Shown piece after piece: positions 1 through 10,159 of a stretch of 64,000 bases of DNA. Position 1 is the stretch's first letter. Each line of letters starts with the position of its first letter. A model generated the notes under the pieces. It was not told the origin of the DNA. It did no database searches and worked only from the letters and a program-made list of their open reading frames with translations. Source of the stretch: CADEEN01 sp963740395 (GTDB taxonomy: Bacteria; Pseudomonadota; Gammaproteobacteria; Burkholderiales; Burkholderiaceae_C). A program made the position numbers and the translations under genes. Location of the stretch: assembly GCA_963740395.1 (NCBI GenBank), contig CAVUEP010000001.1, forward strand, positions 15,328 to 79,327. The letters are read 5' to 3'.

Positions 1-374
1 TTCCGTATGTGGCCAATCCCAAGGGTCGCCGCATCGAGGCGCGCTTTCCCGACCCGCTGATGAACCCGTACCTGGGCTTCTCCGCGCTCCTGATGGCCGG
101 TCTGGACGGCGTCGAGAACAAGATTCACCCGGGCGAGGCCGCCAGCAAGGACCTGTACCACCTGCCGCCGGAAGAGGACGCGAAGATCCCGACCGTCTGC
201 CACAGCCTGGACCAGGCGCTCGACTACCTGGACAAGGATCGCGCGTTCCTGACCAAGGGGGGCGTCTTCACCGATACCTACCTGGACGCCTATATCGAGT
301 TGAAGATGCAGGAGGTCACGCGTTTCCGCATGACCACGCACCCGATCGAATTCGACATGTACTACGCGGCCTGA
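1..374 (+). CDS. glnA: Glutamine synthetase type I, C-terminal part (5'-truncated)
   Basis: This is the last ~123 codons of glutamine synthetase, which makes glutamine from glutamate, ammonia and ATP in the cytoplasm. The reading frame is already open at the window edge (PYVANPKGRRIE) and ends TTHPIEFDMYYAA, the usual tail of the GSI-beta family. The motif KDLYHLPPEE carries the tyrosine that GlnE adenylylates in this family, so activity is probably controlled covalently. The active-site loop and metal ligands lie upstream of the window. A strong intrinsic terminator follows 35 bp after the stop, and the nitrogen sensor/regulator pair glnL/glnG lies just downstream. Confidence 0.97.
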   Translation, partial: PYVANPKGRRIEARFPDPLMNPYLGFSALLMAGLDGVENKIHPGEAASKDLYHLPPEEDAKIPTVCHSLDQALDYLDKDRAFLTKGGVFTDTYLDAYIELKMQEVTRFRMTTHPIEFDMYYAA

Positions 375-408
375 GCGGCCGTTTCCGACCAATTGGTCAC
401 GAGGCGGG

Positions 409-436
409 GGGGTGGCGCGAGCCACCCCTTTTTCTT
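409..436 (+). terminator. Rho-independent terminator after glnA
   Basis: A perfect 8-bp stem (GGGGTGGC at 409-416, GCCACCCC at 421-428) closes a GCGA tetraloop and is followed directly by TTTTTCTT. It sits between glnA and the DUF4124 gene and should separate glnA transcription from the glnL/glnG operon. Confidence 0.9.
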
Positions 437-466
437 GTGCACCAACCCTGGGCCACAATGCGTTGA

Positions 467-991
467 ATGGCCATGAACAATCCCCTCGCAACGAAGCTCG
501 GAGTTGGCGTCCTGCTGTGCAGTGCGGTTGCGGCTGCCTGGGCGCAGACCGGGACGGTCTACCGCTGCCCCGGGCCGCCGGTGCTCTACACCGATCAGAT
601 CACGCCCCAGCAAGCCAAGGAGCGTGACTGCCGCACGATCGAGGGCGCCCCGATCACGGTGGTGTCGCCGCCCAAGCCGCGGCCCGTGGCGGCGACGCAG
701 CCGCGCGAGGGCCGAGGCGAGGGCGAGGGCAAGGTCGAGGCCCGCGACCAGCGTGTCCGCGACAGCGACGCACGCAAGATCCTGGAGGTCGAGCTCAGAC
801 GCGAGGAAGCCAAGCTGGCCGAGCTGCAGAAGGAGTTCAACAACGGCACGCCCGAGCGTCAGGGCGGTGAGCAGAATTATCAGAAGTATCTGGACCGCGT
901 CGAGCAAATGAAGGCGGCGCTCGAGCGCAAGCAGAGCGACGTCGCGGCCCTGAAGCGGGAATTGGCCAAGCTACCGGCGCCCAAGGAATAG
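467..991 (+). CDS. DUF4124 domain-containing exported protein
   Basis: This 174-residue protein has an N-terminal signal peptide (hydrophobic stretch GVGVLLCSAVAAAWAQ, likely cleaved after AWA). It then has a short DUF4124-like segment (TVYRCPGPPVLYTDQITPQQA) around residues 28-50, and a long charged, Arg/Glu/Lys-rich helical tail that looks like coiled coil. DUF4124 proteins are periplasmic and of unknown function. A second in-frame ATG at 473 is an alternative start. The stop lies only 2 bp before the glnL start, so it is probably cotranscribed with glnL/glnG. That gene order recurs in Burkholderiales, but no role in nitrogen control is established. Confidence 0.85.
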   Translation: MAMNNPLATKLGVGVLLCSAVAAAWAQTGTVYRCPGPPVLYTDQITPQQAKERDCRTIEGAPITVVSPPKPRPVAATQPREGRGEGEGKVEARDQRVRDSDARKILEVELRREEAKLAELQKEFNNGTPERQGGEQNYQKYLDRVEQMKAALERKQSDVAALKRELAKLPAPKE

Positions 992-993
992 GC

Positions 994-2097
994 ATGCTCG
1001 AGAAGGGCCCGGTCGACTCGACCGCCGTCCCGCTGGCTGCCTTCGATCTGCTCGCCACCATGGTGGCCATCGTGCGCGCCGACGGCCATTGCCTGCACGC
1101 CAATGCCGCCTTCGAGAACCTGTTGGGCGTCGCGCGTCGTGCGCTGCTGGGTACCGAGCTGCCCGATTGGCTGGCCGACCCGCTGCCGCTGCGGGAGACT
1201 TTGGCCGCCGTGAGCGCCAACCGCATCGCCAGCGGCCGCTTTGACGCCCTGTTGCGTCGACCGGCCGCGGCGCAGCACGATCTGCTGCCGGTGCACGTGA
1301 TCGTCAACCAGACCGACGACGCCGATCGGGTGTTGGTCGAGATGATCGAGATCGAGCAGCAGACGCGCCAGGACCGCGAAGAACGCACCCAGGGCCAGGC
1401 GCAAGCCAACAAGGAGCTCATTCGCAACCTGGCCCATGAGATCAAGAACCCGTTGGGCGGCATTCGCGGCGCGGCGCAACTGCTGGGCATGGAACTCGAG
1501 AGCCGATGGGGCGAGCGGCGCGAACTCACCGAGTACACGCAGGTCATCATTGCCGAGGCCGATCGCCTGCAGCTGCTCGTCGACCGCCTGCTGGCGCCAC
1601 ACCGGCGCGCCCCGGTCGTGGCCGACGTCAACATCCATGAGGTCTGCGAGCGCGTGCGCTCGCTGGTGCTGGCCGAGTACCCGCGCGGACTCGTGCTGAG
1701 GCGCGACTACGACACGTCGATCCCGGAGTTCCGCGGCGACCGGGAGCAGCTGATCCAGGCGGTCCTGAATATCGCCCACAACGCGGCGCAGGCGCTGGCG
1801 GAACGGATCGCGGCGGGCGATGCCGAGTTGACTCTGCGCACCCGCGTCGCCCGACAGGTGACGATCGGCAAGCTGCGTTGGCGCCTGGCACTCGAATTGC
1901 ATGTGGAGGACAACGGGCCCGGCGTGCCCGAGGCCATTCGTGAGCGCATCTTCTTTCCGCTGGTGACAGGGCGAGAGGGCGGTTCGGGCCTCGGGCTGAC
2001 CCTGGCCCAGACCTTTGTCCAACAACACCAGGGCACGATCGAAGTGGCGAGTGAACCGGGCCATACCGTGTTCACGATCCTGATTCCCTTGCCCTGA
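994..2097 (+). CDS. glnL: Nitrogen regulation sensor histidine kinase NtrB (NR(II))
   Basis: This is the cytoplasmic sensor kinase/phosphatase of the nitrogen two-component system; in the family it responds to the PII protein. The 367-aa protein has an N-terminal PAS-like domain (about residues 15-120), then the H-box NLAHEIKNPLGG with the phospho-accepting His at about residue 148. The ATPase domain shows the N-box NIAHNAAQAL, G1 DNGPGVPE and G2 GGSGLGLTL. No transmembrane segment is visible, as expected for NtrB. It follows the DUF4124 gene by 2 bp and precedes glnG by 16 bp, indicating one operon. Confidence 0.96.
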   Translation: MLEKGPVDSTAVPLAAFDLLATMVAIVRADGHCLHANAAFENLLGVARRALLGTELPDWLADPLPLRETLAAVSANRIASGRFDALLRRPAAAQHDLLPVHVIVNQTDDADRVLVEMIEIEQQTRQDREERTQGQAQANKELIRNLAHEIKNPLGGIRGAAQLLGMELESRWGERRELTEYTQVIIAEADRLQLLVDRLLAPHRRAPVVADVNIHEVCERVRSLVLAEYPRGLVLRRDYDTSIPEFRGDREQLIQAVLNIAHNAAQALAERIAAGDAELTLRTRVARQVTIGKLRWRLALELHVEDNGPGVPEAIRERIFFPLVTGREGGSGLGLTLAQTFVQQHQGTIEVASEPGHTVFTILIPLP

Positions 2098-2113
2098 CAG
2101 AACTGCACCTGCC

Positions 2114-3586
<1,473 letters not shown>

Positions 3587-3695
3587 CGCGTCCGCGCTGC
3601 AAGGCGCCTCAGCGGCGCCATACGAAATCGGCCACTTTGCCGGCTGCCGCACGTTCGCATGCGCTCAAGTTCGGTTATGCGTTGCCGAAGACCTG

Positions 3696-4544
3696 ATGGG
3701 TCATGCGGCCAAAGCGGCGACCTGCCGCACCAACCCAGCCTGCGTGAGCCACCACTTGAGACATCTGTTCAACCTGCGGATCGGCCAACGCCTGAGCCTG
3801 GGCTTTGGCGTCGTGATCGCCATCTTCCTCGTGATGGCCACGTTGGCCTACACCGGACTCGGCTCGCTCAATGCGGCGATCACATCGCTGGTCGGGCGCG
3901 AGTACCAGCAGACCGTTTTGACCAACCGCGCCAAGACTGAACTGGCCGACGCGTCGCGGGGCATGATGAGCACACTGCTGATGAGCAGTGACGAGCAGAT
4001 CAAGAAGGAACTGGCCAGTATCCAGACATTGGTCTCGTCGCACCAAAGAACGATGGCCGAGCTCGACAAGATCGTGACGAACGAGACCTCCCGGGCGCAT
4101 CTCGCGGCGATGACCGAGGTGCGCGACAAGTTCATTCCGGCACAGGCGTCCATTCTGAAGCTGGTGGCCGAGGGGAACAAGGACGAGGCCACATTGAAGT
4201 TCTTGTTCTCGATTCGGGCGCTGCAGCTGAAGTACCTGGGGGCGATGGACAAGTTCGTGGAGTCGCAGCATGCGCTGATGGTCTCTGCGGGTGAGCGCTC
4301 CAAGTTCGTCAACCAGCTGGGCAAGTTCGGCGAGATCTTCGTCAACGTCGGCGCCTTGAAGAAGGGCGACCAGATGCACATGGACTGGGTCCCCGGGACC
4401 GGCACCTAGATCACACTGAATGGCAAACCGCAGGGCGACGCCTTGCCGGACGTGGGCTTCTACAACGCGGTGCTCAAGATCTGGCTGGGCGAGAAGCCCG
4501 TGGACGTCTCGTTGAAACCGGCATTGCTGGGCGCCAAGACCTGA
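3696..4544 (+). pseudogene. Chimera: chemotaxis-receptor N-terminus fused to chalcone-isomerase-like C-terminus, with in-frame TAG
   Basis: The open frame from 3696 encodes one transmembrane helix (LSLGFGVVIAIFLVMATLAY) and a four-helix-bundle sensor region typical of methyl-accepting chemotaxis proteins, to about SQHALMVSAG near 4290. It then continues as AGERSKFVNQLGKFGEIF and LKKGDQMHMDWVPGTGT, which I recognise as the C-terminal half of the bacterial chalcone-isomerase-like family. A TAG at 4407-4409 interrupts it. The same frame continues ITLNGKPQGDALPDVGFYN and IWLGEKPVDVSL to TGA at 4542-4544. The second receptor helix, HAMP and signalling domains are absent, as is the N-terminal half of the isomerase domain. 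GTG at 3744 is an alternative start. Most likely a deletion fusion that has decayed. Confidence 0.7.
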
Positions 4545-4630
4545 TCCCGCGCTCGGCAAGGCGGGGCTGCGCCGCGGCGCGAATCCAGTCGCTTCGCTGC
4601 CCGCAATCGCCGAGCTCGACTGCCGCGGAC

Positions 4631-5395
4631 TCAGGCCAAGGTCAGTATGACCGGGGCGTGGTCGCTTGGCCGCTCGTTCTTGCGCGTGGCCTTGTCGATC
4701 GTGCAGGCCTGCACCGAGGCCTTCAAGGCCTCGCTGACGAGGATCAGGTCAATGCGCAGGCCCTGGTTCTTGCGGAAGGCCAGGTTGCGGTAGTCCCACC
4801 AGGACCATGACTTCGGCGGCTGCTCGAAAAGCCGAAATGCATCCACGAGGCCGAGCGCGATCAGCTTGCGCAGGTGGTCGCGCTCCTCGTCGGTGCAGTG
4901 AATCTGCCCGGCCCATGCCACCGGGTCATACACGTCGCGATCCTCCGGGGCGATGTTGAAGTCGCCCAGCAGCACCAGGTTCGGGTGCCGCGCGATCTCG
5001 TCGCTCAGCCAATCGCGCAATGCACGCAGCCACTGCATCTTGTATTCGAACTTGTCGCTGCCCGGCGCCTGGCCGTTGGGAAAGTAGCCGCCCACGATGC
5101 GCAGGCCGTCGACCGTGCCCGTGATCACGCGCGCCAGTGCGTCGTCGAAGCCGGGGATATTGCGCACCACGTCGGTGGCCTCGGCCTTGGACAGCAGGGC
5201 CACCCCGTTGTAGGTCTTCTGCCCGAACCACTGCACCCGGTAGCCCGCCGCTTCGATCTCGACATGCGGGAACTTGTCGTCGGTGAGCTTGGTTTCCTGC
5301 AGCACCATCGCGTCGGGATGGTGTGTGGCCAGCCAATCCAGCAACTGGGGCAGGCGCACCGTCAGCGAGTTGACGTTCCAGGTGGCGATCTTCAT
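4631..5395 (-). CDS. xth: Exodeoxyribonuclease III
   Basis: This 254-aa protein is a class II AP endonuclease / 3'-5' exonuclease of base-excision repair. It begins MKIATWNVNSLTVRLPQLL with the metal-binding Asn, has LQETKLTD with the catalytic Glu, GDFNIAPEDRDVYDP and the terminal SDHAPVILTLA with the catalytic Asp-His. Length and motif order are normal for XthA. It is transcribed on the minus strand, convergent with the chimeric pseudogene, and lies 61 bp downstream of the Gfo/Idh/MocA gene's stop. Confidence 0.95.
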   Translation of the reverse strand: MKIATWNVNSLTVRLPQLLDWLATHHPDAMVLQETKLTDDKFPHVEIEAAGYRVQWFGQKTYNGVALLSKAEATDVVRNIPGFDDALARVITGTVDGLRIVGGYFPNGQAPGSDKFEYKMQWLRALRDWLSDEIARHPNLVLLGDFNIAPEDRDVYDPVAWAGQIHCTDEERDHLRKLIALGLVDAFRLFEQPPKSWSWWDYRNLAFRKNQGLRIDLILVSEALKASVQACTIDKATRKNERPSDHAPVILTLA

Positions 5396-5456
5396 GTTGT
5401 CTCAGTCGAATGACCACGCACGGGCCGGGCACGCGGTGTCGGTCGGGCCTTCACTG

Positions 5457-6500
5457 TCATGAACGGTCCAGGCGGTTGTCGACTCGCACCGCCATGGCCT
5501 CGGCCTTCAAGGCCAGTTCCGTGGCCAGGAAACAGTGTTGTTGCGGCATGGCGGTCTCGGTGCGATGGAGCACGTCATGCACCAGGCGCGGGCCGTAGGG
5601 CAGTGCCTCGGCCTGGCAGTCGATGTGGCGCAGACCGTGGCCGTCGACCAGGAAGAGGTGATCGCCGCCTGGGCGCCCGCCAATGTCGATGTACTTGCGC
5701 AACTCGATGTAGCCCTCGGTACCCAGGATGGTGAGCCGGCCGTCGCCCCAGACGCCGAGGCCCTTGGGCGTGAACCAGTCGACGCGAATGAAGCCAGTGC
5801 CGCCATTGCCGCGCAGCAGTACCTCGCCGAAGTCTTCCAGTTCGGGCGTGTCGGGGTTGCCGAAGTTGCCGATGTGCGCGGCCACGACGTCGGCCTGGGT
5901 CGAGCCGGTGAAGTGCAGGAACTGGTCGCACTGGTGCGCGGCAACGTCGCACAGGATGCCGCCGTAGCGCTGGCGTTGGAAGAACCACGCGGGTCGCGGG
6001 TTGTTGCGCAAGGAGTGCGGGCCCAGGCCGACCGTCTGAATCACCCGGCCAATGGCCCCTGCCGCGACCAACTGGCTGGCCTTCTCGGTGGCCCGGTTCT
6101 CGAAGCGTTCCGAAAAGCAGACGGAGAAGATGCGACCCGTCTCGCGCTGCACCTGGCGCACCGCGGCCAGTTCATCCAGGCGGATCACGCCGGGTTTGTC
6201 GACCATCACATCCTTGCCGTGGCGCATGATCTCGATGGCCGTGGCGGCACGCACGTCGGGAATCGTGGCGCTGACCACGAGCGCGATGCCCGGATCTTCG
6301 AGGATGGCGCGTTTGTCCTGCGCGCGGCGAGCGTTCGGAAAGGCGCGGGCGTAGTCGGCCGCCAGATCGTCCTCCGCGGCGTGGAATGCCACCAGCTCGG
6401 CCCCGGCGTCGAGCAGGGCGCGGGTCTGGCCGTAGATGTGGCTGTGGTTCAGGCCGATGGCCGCGATGCGCAGGGGAGCGTGGAGGGCAGTTGTCATCAA
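5457..6500 (-). CDS. Gfo/Idh/MocA family NAD(P)-dependent oxidoreductase
   Basis: The 347-aa protein has an N-terminal Rossmann domain (RIAAIGLNHSHIYGQTRALL, a variant dinucleotide fold), the family motif MVDKPG containing the lysine of the EKP-like signature near residue 118, and a C-terminal alpha/beta dimer domain (GGILCDVAAHQCDQFLHFTG). Members oxidise sugars, inositols or related polyols; the substrate here cannot be told. It is divergent from a tripartite tricarboxylate transporter operon across a 159-bp spacer that presumably holds both promoters, so it may act on the transported compound. Confidence 0.88.
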   Translation of the reverse strand: MMTTALHAPLRIAAIGLNHSHIYGQTRALLDAGAELVAFHAAEDDLAADYARAFPNARRAQDKRAILEDPGIALVVSATIPDVRAATAIEIMRHGKDVMVDKPGVIRLDELAAVRQVQRETGRIFSVCFSERFENRATEKASQLVAAGAIGRVIQTVGLGPHSLRNNPRPAWFFQRQRYGGILCDVAAHQCDQFLHFTGSTQADVVAAHIGNFGNPDTPELEDFGEVLLRGNGGTGFIRVDWFTPKGLGVWGDGRLTILGTEGYIELRKYIDIGGRPGGDHLFLVDGHGLRHIDCQAEALPYGPRLVHDVLHRTETAMPQQHCFLATELALKAEAMAVRVDNRLDRS

Positions 6501-6659
6501 GGGCTGCTTGCTTGTGTGGCGCCATCATGCTTCAGGCAGCAGGCTTGTGTCTCGGGTTTGCCCGAGGGCGCCGCGTCAATCACCATGTCACGCTAGAGGC
6601 TCCGGACGATTCTGACATTGCCGCTCGCGCCGCGGGAAACTCACCCAGGAGACTTCACA

Positions 6660-7673
6660 GTGAAATCAATTCGTGCGTTGACAGTGGTCGCTGCCCTGGT
6701 TGGCATCGGCGGCCTGAGCCTGACCTCCGGCGCCCAGGCGCAGTGGAAGCCGAACAAGCCGATCAACATCATCGTGCCCTGGGCGGCCGGCGGAGCCACC
6801 GACCAGATGATCCGCATCACCGCGGGCGACCTGGAGGCGGCGCTGGGGCAGAAGATCGTCGTGCTGAACCAGCCGGGCGCGTCGGGCTCGATCGGTACCA
6901 AGAACGCGTTCGAAGCGCCGAAGGACGGCTACACCTGGGCCTCGGGTGCACCCAAGGATCTCGGCTCCTACAAGATCCTGGGCATGGTGGACACCACGCT
7001 GCAGGACTGGAACCTCTACCTGCACCTGGCCCTGCCGACCATCGTCAGCGTGCCGGTCAGCTCGCCGTACAAGGACATGAAGTCCCTGCTCGAGGCGATG
7101 AAGGCCAAGCCGGGCCAGGTGTCCGTGGCCACCGCGGGCGTGAATTCGAGCGGTCACACGGCCATCGAGCAGATCGCCGCGGCCACCGGCATCAAGTACA
7201 AGCATGTCACGTATGACGGCGGCAACCCGGCAGTGATTGCCACGGTGGCCGGCGAAACCGAGGTGACCACCCAGCTCTCTTCCGAGCAGTCGGAGATGAT
7301 CCGCGGCAAGCGCCTGCGTCCGCTGGCGGTCGTCGGCGACAAGGCGATCGAGATCGAGGGCCACGGCACGATCCCGCCGCTGTCGGAGTTCGTCCCAGGA
7401 TTCAAGACGCCGATCAGCTACTTCGGCATCTTCGTTCCCAAGGGTGTGCCCGCCGAGGTCACCGCGACGCTGGACAAGATCTGGATGGACAAGATCGCCA
7501 AATCGGAAGTCATCAAGAAGTACGCGACCAGCCGCGGCGCGTTGATGGTCGTGACCGCCGGCGCCGAGGCGCAGAAAATCGCCATGCCGGCCGTGGCCGA
7601 TGCGGCCTGGCAGAAGTTCAACTCCGGCCAGGCCAAGATCTCGCCTGACACCGTCGGCATCCCCAAGCCCTGA
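6660..7673 (+). CDS. Tripartite tricarboxylate transporter substrate-binding protein (Bug family)
   Basis: This is the periplasmic receptor of a TTT transporter. I chose the GTG at 6660 because AGGAGA at 6647-6652 precedes it by 7 bp and because it opens a normal signal peptide (VKSIRALTVVAALVGIGGL, cleavage near AQA). The mature part has the Bug motif NIIVPWAAGGATDQMIR and NQPGASGSIGT. Its 337 residues are typical for the family. Because tctB- and tctA-like genes follow in order, this receptor has its own cognate membrane subunits, unlike many orphan Bug genes. Ligands are usually carboxylates; the ligand here is unknown. Confidence 0.93.
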   Translation: MKSIRALTVVAALVGIGGLSLTSGAQAQWKPNKPINIIVPWAAGGATDQMIRITAGDLEAALGQKIVVLNQPGASGSIGTKNAFEAPKDGYTWASGAPKDLGSYKILGMVDTTLQDWNLYLHLALPTIVSVPVSSPYKDMKSLLEAMKAKPGQVSVATAGVNSSGHTAIEQIAAATGIKYKHVTYDGGNPAVIATVAGETEVTTQLSSEQSEMIRGKRLRPLAVVGDKAIEIEGHGTIPPLSEFVPGFKTPISYFGIFVPKGVPAEVTATLDKIWMDKIAKSEVIKKYATSRGALMVVTAGAEAQKIAMPAVADAAWQKFNSGQAKISPDTVGIPKP

Positions 7674-7698
7674 CAGCGGGCGGGCTGCGCCGCGTCGG

Positions 7699-8223
7699 AT
7701 GAGCACGGACAAGAAGGTCTCGCCACAGGCCGACTTCATTGCCGCGTGGGTCTGGGTTGGATTCGGCCTGGCGGTGCTGGTCGCGGCCTGGCGCATGGAT
7801 AGGCTGGAGAGCCAGGGCGCCTCGCTCTACACCGCGCCCGGCCTGGTCCCCGGCATTCTTGGCGCGGTGCTGCTGCTGTTCGGTTTGCTGCTGGCGCTGC
7901 GGGCGGCTCGCGCGGGGGGACTGCGGCTGCGCACGATCCGCTGGGTGCCGGACGGGCCCGCACGCGCTGCCGTCATGCGCGTCGGCGCCTTTGTGGCGCT
8001 AGGGCTTGCCTACGCAGCGGGCCTGGTCGGACATGGCGGCATTCCGTTCTGGCTCGCCACCTTCGTCTTCGTGACCGTGTTCGTGCTTGCGTTCGACTGG
8101 GCCCGCCGCCGCGACGCAGGGCAGACCGCGAGGGGCGTGCTGTTCGCGCTTGCCATCGGCGCAGGGACCGCCTTCCTGGTCAGCTACGTGTTCCAGGAAG
8201 TCTTCCTCGTGCGCTTGCCCTGA
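7699..8223 (+). CDS. tctB: TctB-family small membrane subunit of TTT transporter
   Basis: This 174-aa membrane protein has four hydrophobic helices (for example AAWVWVGFGLAVLVAAW, LVPGILGAVLLLFGLLLAL and ATFVFVTVFVLAF), the TctB topology. ATG at 7699 is the first methionine consistent with the domain; the longer upstream frame reads into the receptor gene. It lies 25 bp after the receptor gene and ends 2 bp before tctA. TctB is the poorly conserved small permease that partners TctA in the inner membrane. Confidence 0.9.
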   Translation: MSTDKKVSPQADFIAAWVWVGFGLAVLVAAWRMDRLESQGASLYTAPGLVPGILGAVLLLFGLLLALRAARAGGLRLRTIRWVPDGPARAAVMRVGAFVALGLAYAAGLVGHGGIPFWLATFVFVTVFVLAFDWARRRDAGQTARGVLFALAIGAGTAFLVSYVFQEVFLVRLP

Positions 8224-8225
8224 GT

Positions 8226-9770
8226 ATGTTCAGCGGGCTCATCGCCTTCGGCCAGTCGATCTGGAGCTTCATCACGCCGGAGTCGATGTTCTATGTCTTC
8301 GCCTCGACCCTGGTCGGTCTGATCATCGGTGCGCTACCCGGCCTGACCGCGACGATGGGCCTGGCGCTGATGACGACGCTCACGCTCAAGATGGAATCAG
8401 GTCAGGCCCTGCTGGTCCTGATCTGCACCTACGTCGGTGCCATCTACGGCGGCTCGCGTTCCGCGATCCTGCTCAACATCCCGGGCACGCCGGCCTCGGC
8501 CGCGTCCTGTCTCGACGGCTACGCGCTGGCGCGCCAGGGGCACGCCGGCCGCGCGATGGGTATCGCCACCTCGGGCTCGGTGCTCGGCACTTTCATCGGG
8601 ATGTTCTTCCTCGCCTTGTTCACGCCGCTGCTGGGCGAACTCGCACTCAAGTTCGGCGCCTATGAATTCTTTTGGCTGACGGTCTTCGGCGTCGTGATCT
8701 CGGGCACGCTCACGGGCGACGACCCGCTCAAGGGCTGGATGGCTGGCTTTCTCGGCCTTTTCGTCGCCGGCATCGGCCAGGAAGCGATCTACGCGTTCGA
8801 CCGCTTCACCTTCGGCAACCGCGACCTGGCCGGCGGCATCGCGCTGGTGCCGGCGCTGGTCGGCGCCTTCGGCTTCGCCGAGTTGCTGTCGGTGATGAAG
8901 ACGCGCAGGGCGCCGGTGAAGATCAACCCCTTCGATTCCGTGATTCCGAAGCTGGTCGATGTCGCTCGCCACTGGAAGACCATCCTGCGCTCGGGCTGCA
9001 TCGGCACCTTCATCGGCATCGTGCCGGGCGTTGGCGAGGACATCGCGGCCTGGTCCTCCTATGCCGCGGCCAAGCGTGCGAGCAAGGAGCCGGAGACGTT
9101 CGGCAAGGGTTCGATCGATGGCCTGATGGCGGCCGAAACCGGCGACAACGCCTGCGTGCCCGGGGCTGTCATCCCGGTGCTCACACTGGGGATCCCCGGT
9201 TCGGCACCGGCGGCCGTGCTGATGGCGGCGATGCTGATCCACGGCGTGCAACCCGGCCCGATGATCATGGTGCAGTCGCCGCAGTTCGTCTACGACATTG
9301 TGGCGATGATGATGTTCGCCACCCTCGGCATCCTGTTCTTCGGCCTCACGCTGACCAAACTGATGGTCCGCGTGCTGCAGGTGCCGCAGACTGTGATGGT
9401 GCCCATCATCCTGGTGTTGTGCACGGTCGGCTCGTTCGCGATTGCCGGCCGGCTGTTCGACATCTGGGTCATGCTGGGCTTCGGCCTGCTTGGCTTCATC
9501 CTGCGCCAGGGCAACTATCCGATGGCGCCACTGGTGCTCGGCATCGTGCTCGGTGACCTGCTGGAGAAGAGCTTGCGCCGTGGCCTGGTGCTTTCGGACG
9601 GCAGCCTCGAGCCCTTCTTCACGCGACCGATCTCGCTCGTGATCTGGGTCCTGATCGCGCTGATCGTCATTCTGCGCCTCGAGCCCGTGCGCGCTATGCT
9701 GCGGCGGCGGCGCCCCGGCACCGGCGCAGCCGCGGTGCGTCCACCAATCGCGTCAGACAAGGAGCAATGA
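8226..9770 (+). CDS. tctA: TctA-family large permease of TTT transporter
   Basis: The 514-aa protein has about 11-12 predicted transmembrane helices and the conserved TctA motifs GALPGLTATMG and YGGSRSAILLNIPGTPAS near the N-terminus, with a repeat-related GIVPGVGEDIAAW and LTLGIPGSAPAAVLM in the second half. It forms the transport channel with TctB, taking substrate from the Bug receptor with ion coupling. Its TGA overlaps the ATG of the following cupin gene (ATGA at 9767-9770), so the two are probably translationally coupled. Confidence 0.95.
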   Translation: MFSGLIAFGQSIWSFITPESMFYVFASTLVGLIIGALPGLTATMGLALMTTLTLKMESGQALLVLICTYVGAIYGGSRSAILLNIPGTPASAASCLDGYALARQGHAGRAMGIATSGSVLGTFIGMFFLALFTPLLGELALKFGAYEFFWLTVFGVVISGTLTGDDPLKGWMAGFLGLFVAGIGQEAIYAFDRFTFGNRDLAGGIALVPALVGAFGFAELLSVMKTRRAPVKINPFDSVIPKLVDVARHWKTILRSGCIGTFIGIVPGVGEDIAAWSSYAAAKRASKEPETFGKGSIDGLMAAETGDNACVPGAVIPVLTLGIPGSAPAAVLMAAMLIHGVQPGPMIMVQSPQFVYDIVAMMMFATLGILFFGLTLTKLMVRVLQVPQTVMVPIILVLCTVGSFAIAGRLFDIWVMLGFGLLGFILRQGNYPMAPLVLGIVLGDLLEKSLRRGLVLSDGSLEPFFTRPISLVIWVLIALIVILRLEPVRAMLRRRRPGTGAAAVRPPIASDKEQ

Positions 9771-10147
9771 CCATGGCGCTGCACACTCCCGGCTTGCAGG
9801 CGCAGCATGAGCAGTTGGCAGCGCTCTCTTCGCGCTACATCGATGTGCCGTCGCTGCCGTGGCAGCCCACGCGATTTGCCGGTGTCGAGGTCAAGGTACT
9901 GATGGAGGACCCGCAGTCCGGGCTGCAGACTGTGCTCACGCGCATGGCGCCGGGGGCCGTGCTGACCGACCACATGCATGTCGAGGTCGAACAGACCTGG
10001 GTCCTCGAAGGCAGCCTGGTCGATCATGAGGGCACCGCCACTGCGGGCAATTTCGTCTGGCGCCCGGCGGGCAGCCGCCACACCGCGACGGCACCTAACG
10101 GTGCACTCTTGCTCGGCATCTTCCAGAAGCCGAACCAGTTTTTCTAG
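9767..10147 (+). CDS. Small single-domain cupin protein
   Basis: This 126-aa protein is one cupin beta-barrel. The first metal-binding motif is visible as HMHVEVEQTWVLEGSL (His, His and Glu ligands) and the second as the RPAGSRHTATAPNG segment carrying the last His. It resembles ChrR-type or dioxygenase-like cupins, but the reaction cannot be assigned. It overlaps tctA by 4 bp and precedes the flavin oxidoreductase gene by 12 bp, so it belongs to the transporter operon and may be an isomerase or dioxygenase acting on the imported substrate. Confidence 0.8.
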   Translation: MTMALHTPGLQAQHEQLAALSSRYIDVPSLPWQPTRFAGVEVKVLMEDPQSGLQTVLTRMAPGAVLTDHMHVEVEQTWVLEGSLVDHEGTATAGNFVWRPAGSRHTATAPNGALLLGIFQKPNQFF

Positions 10148-10159
10148 ATCGCATCCGCA

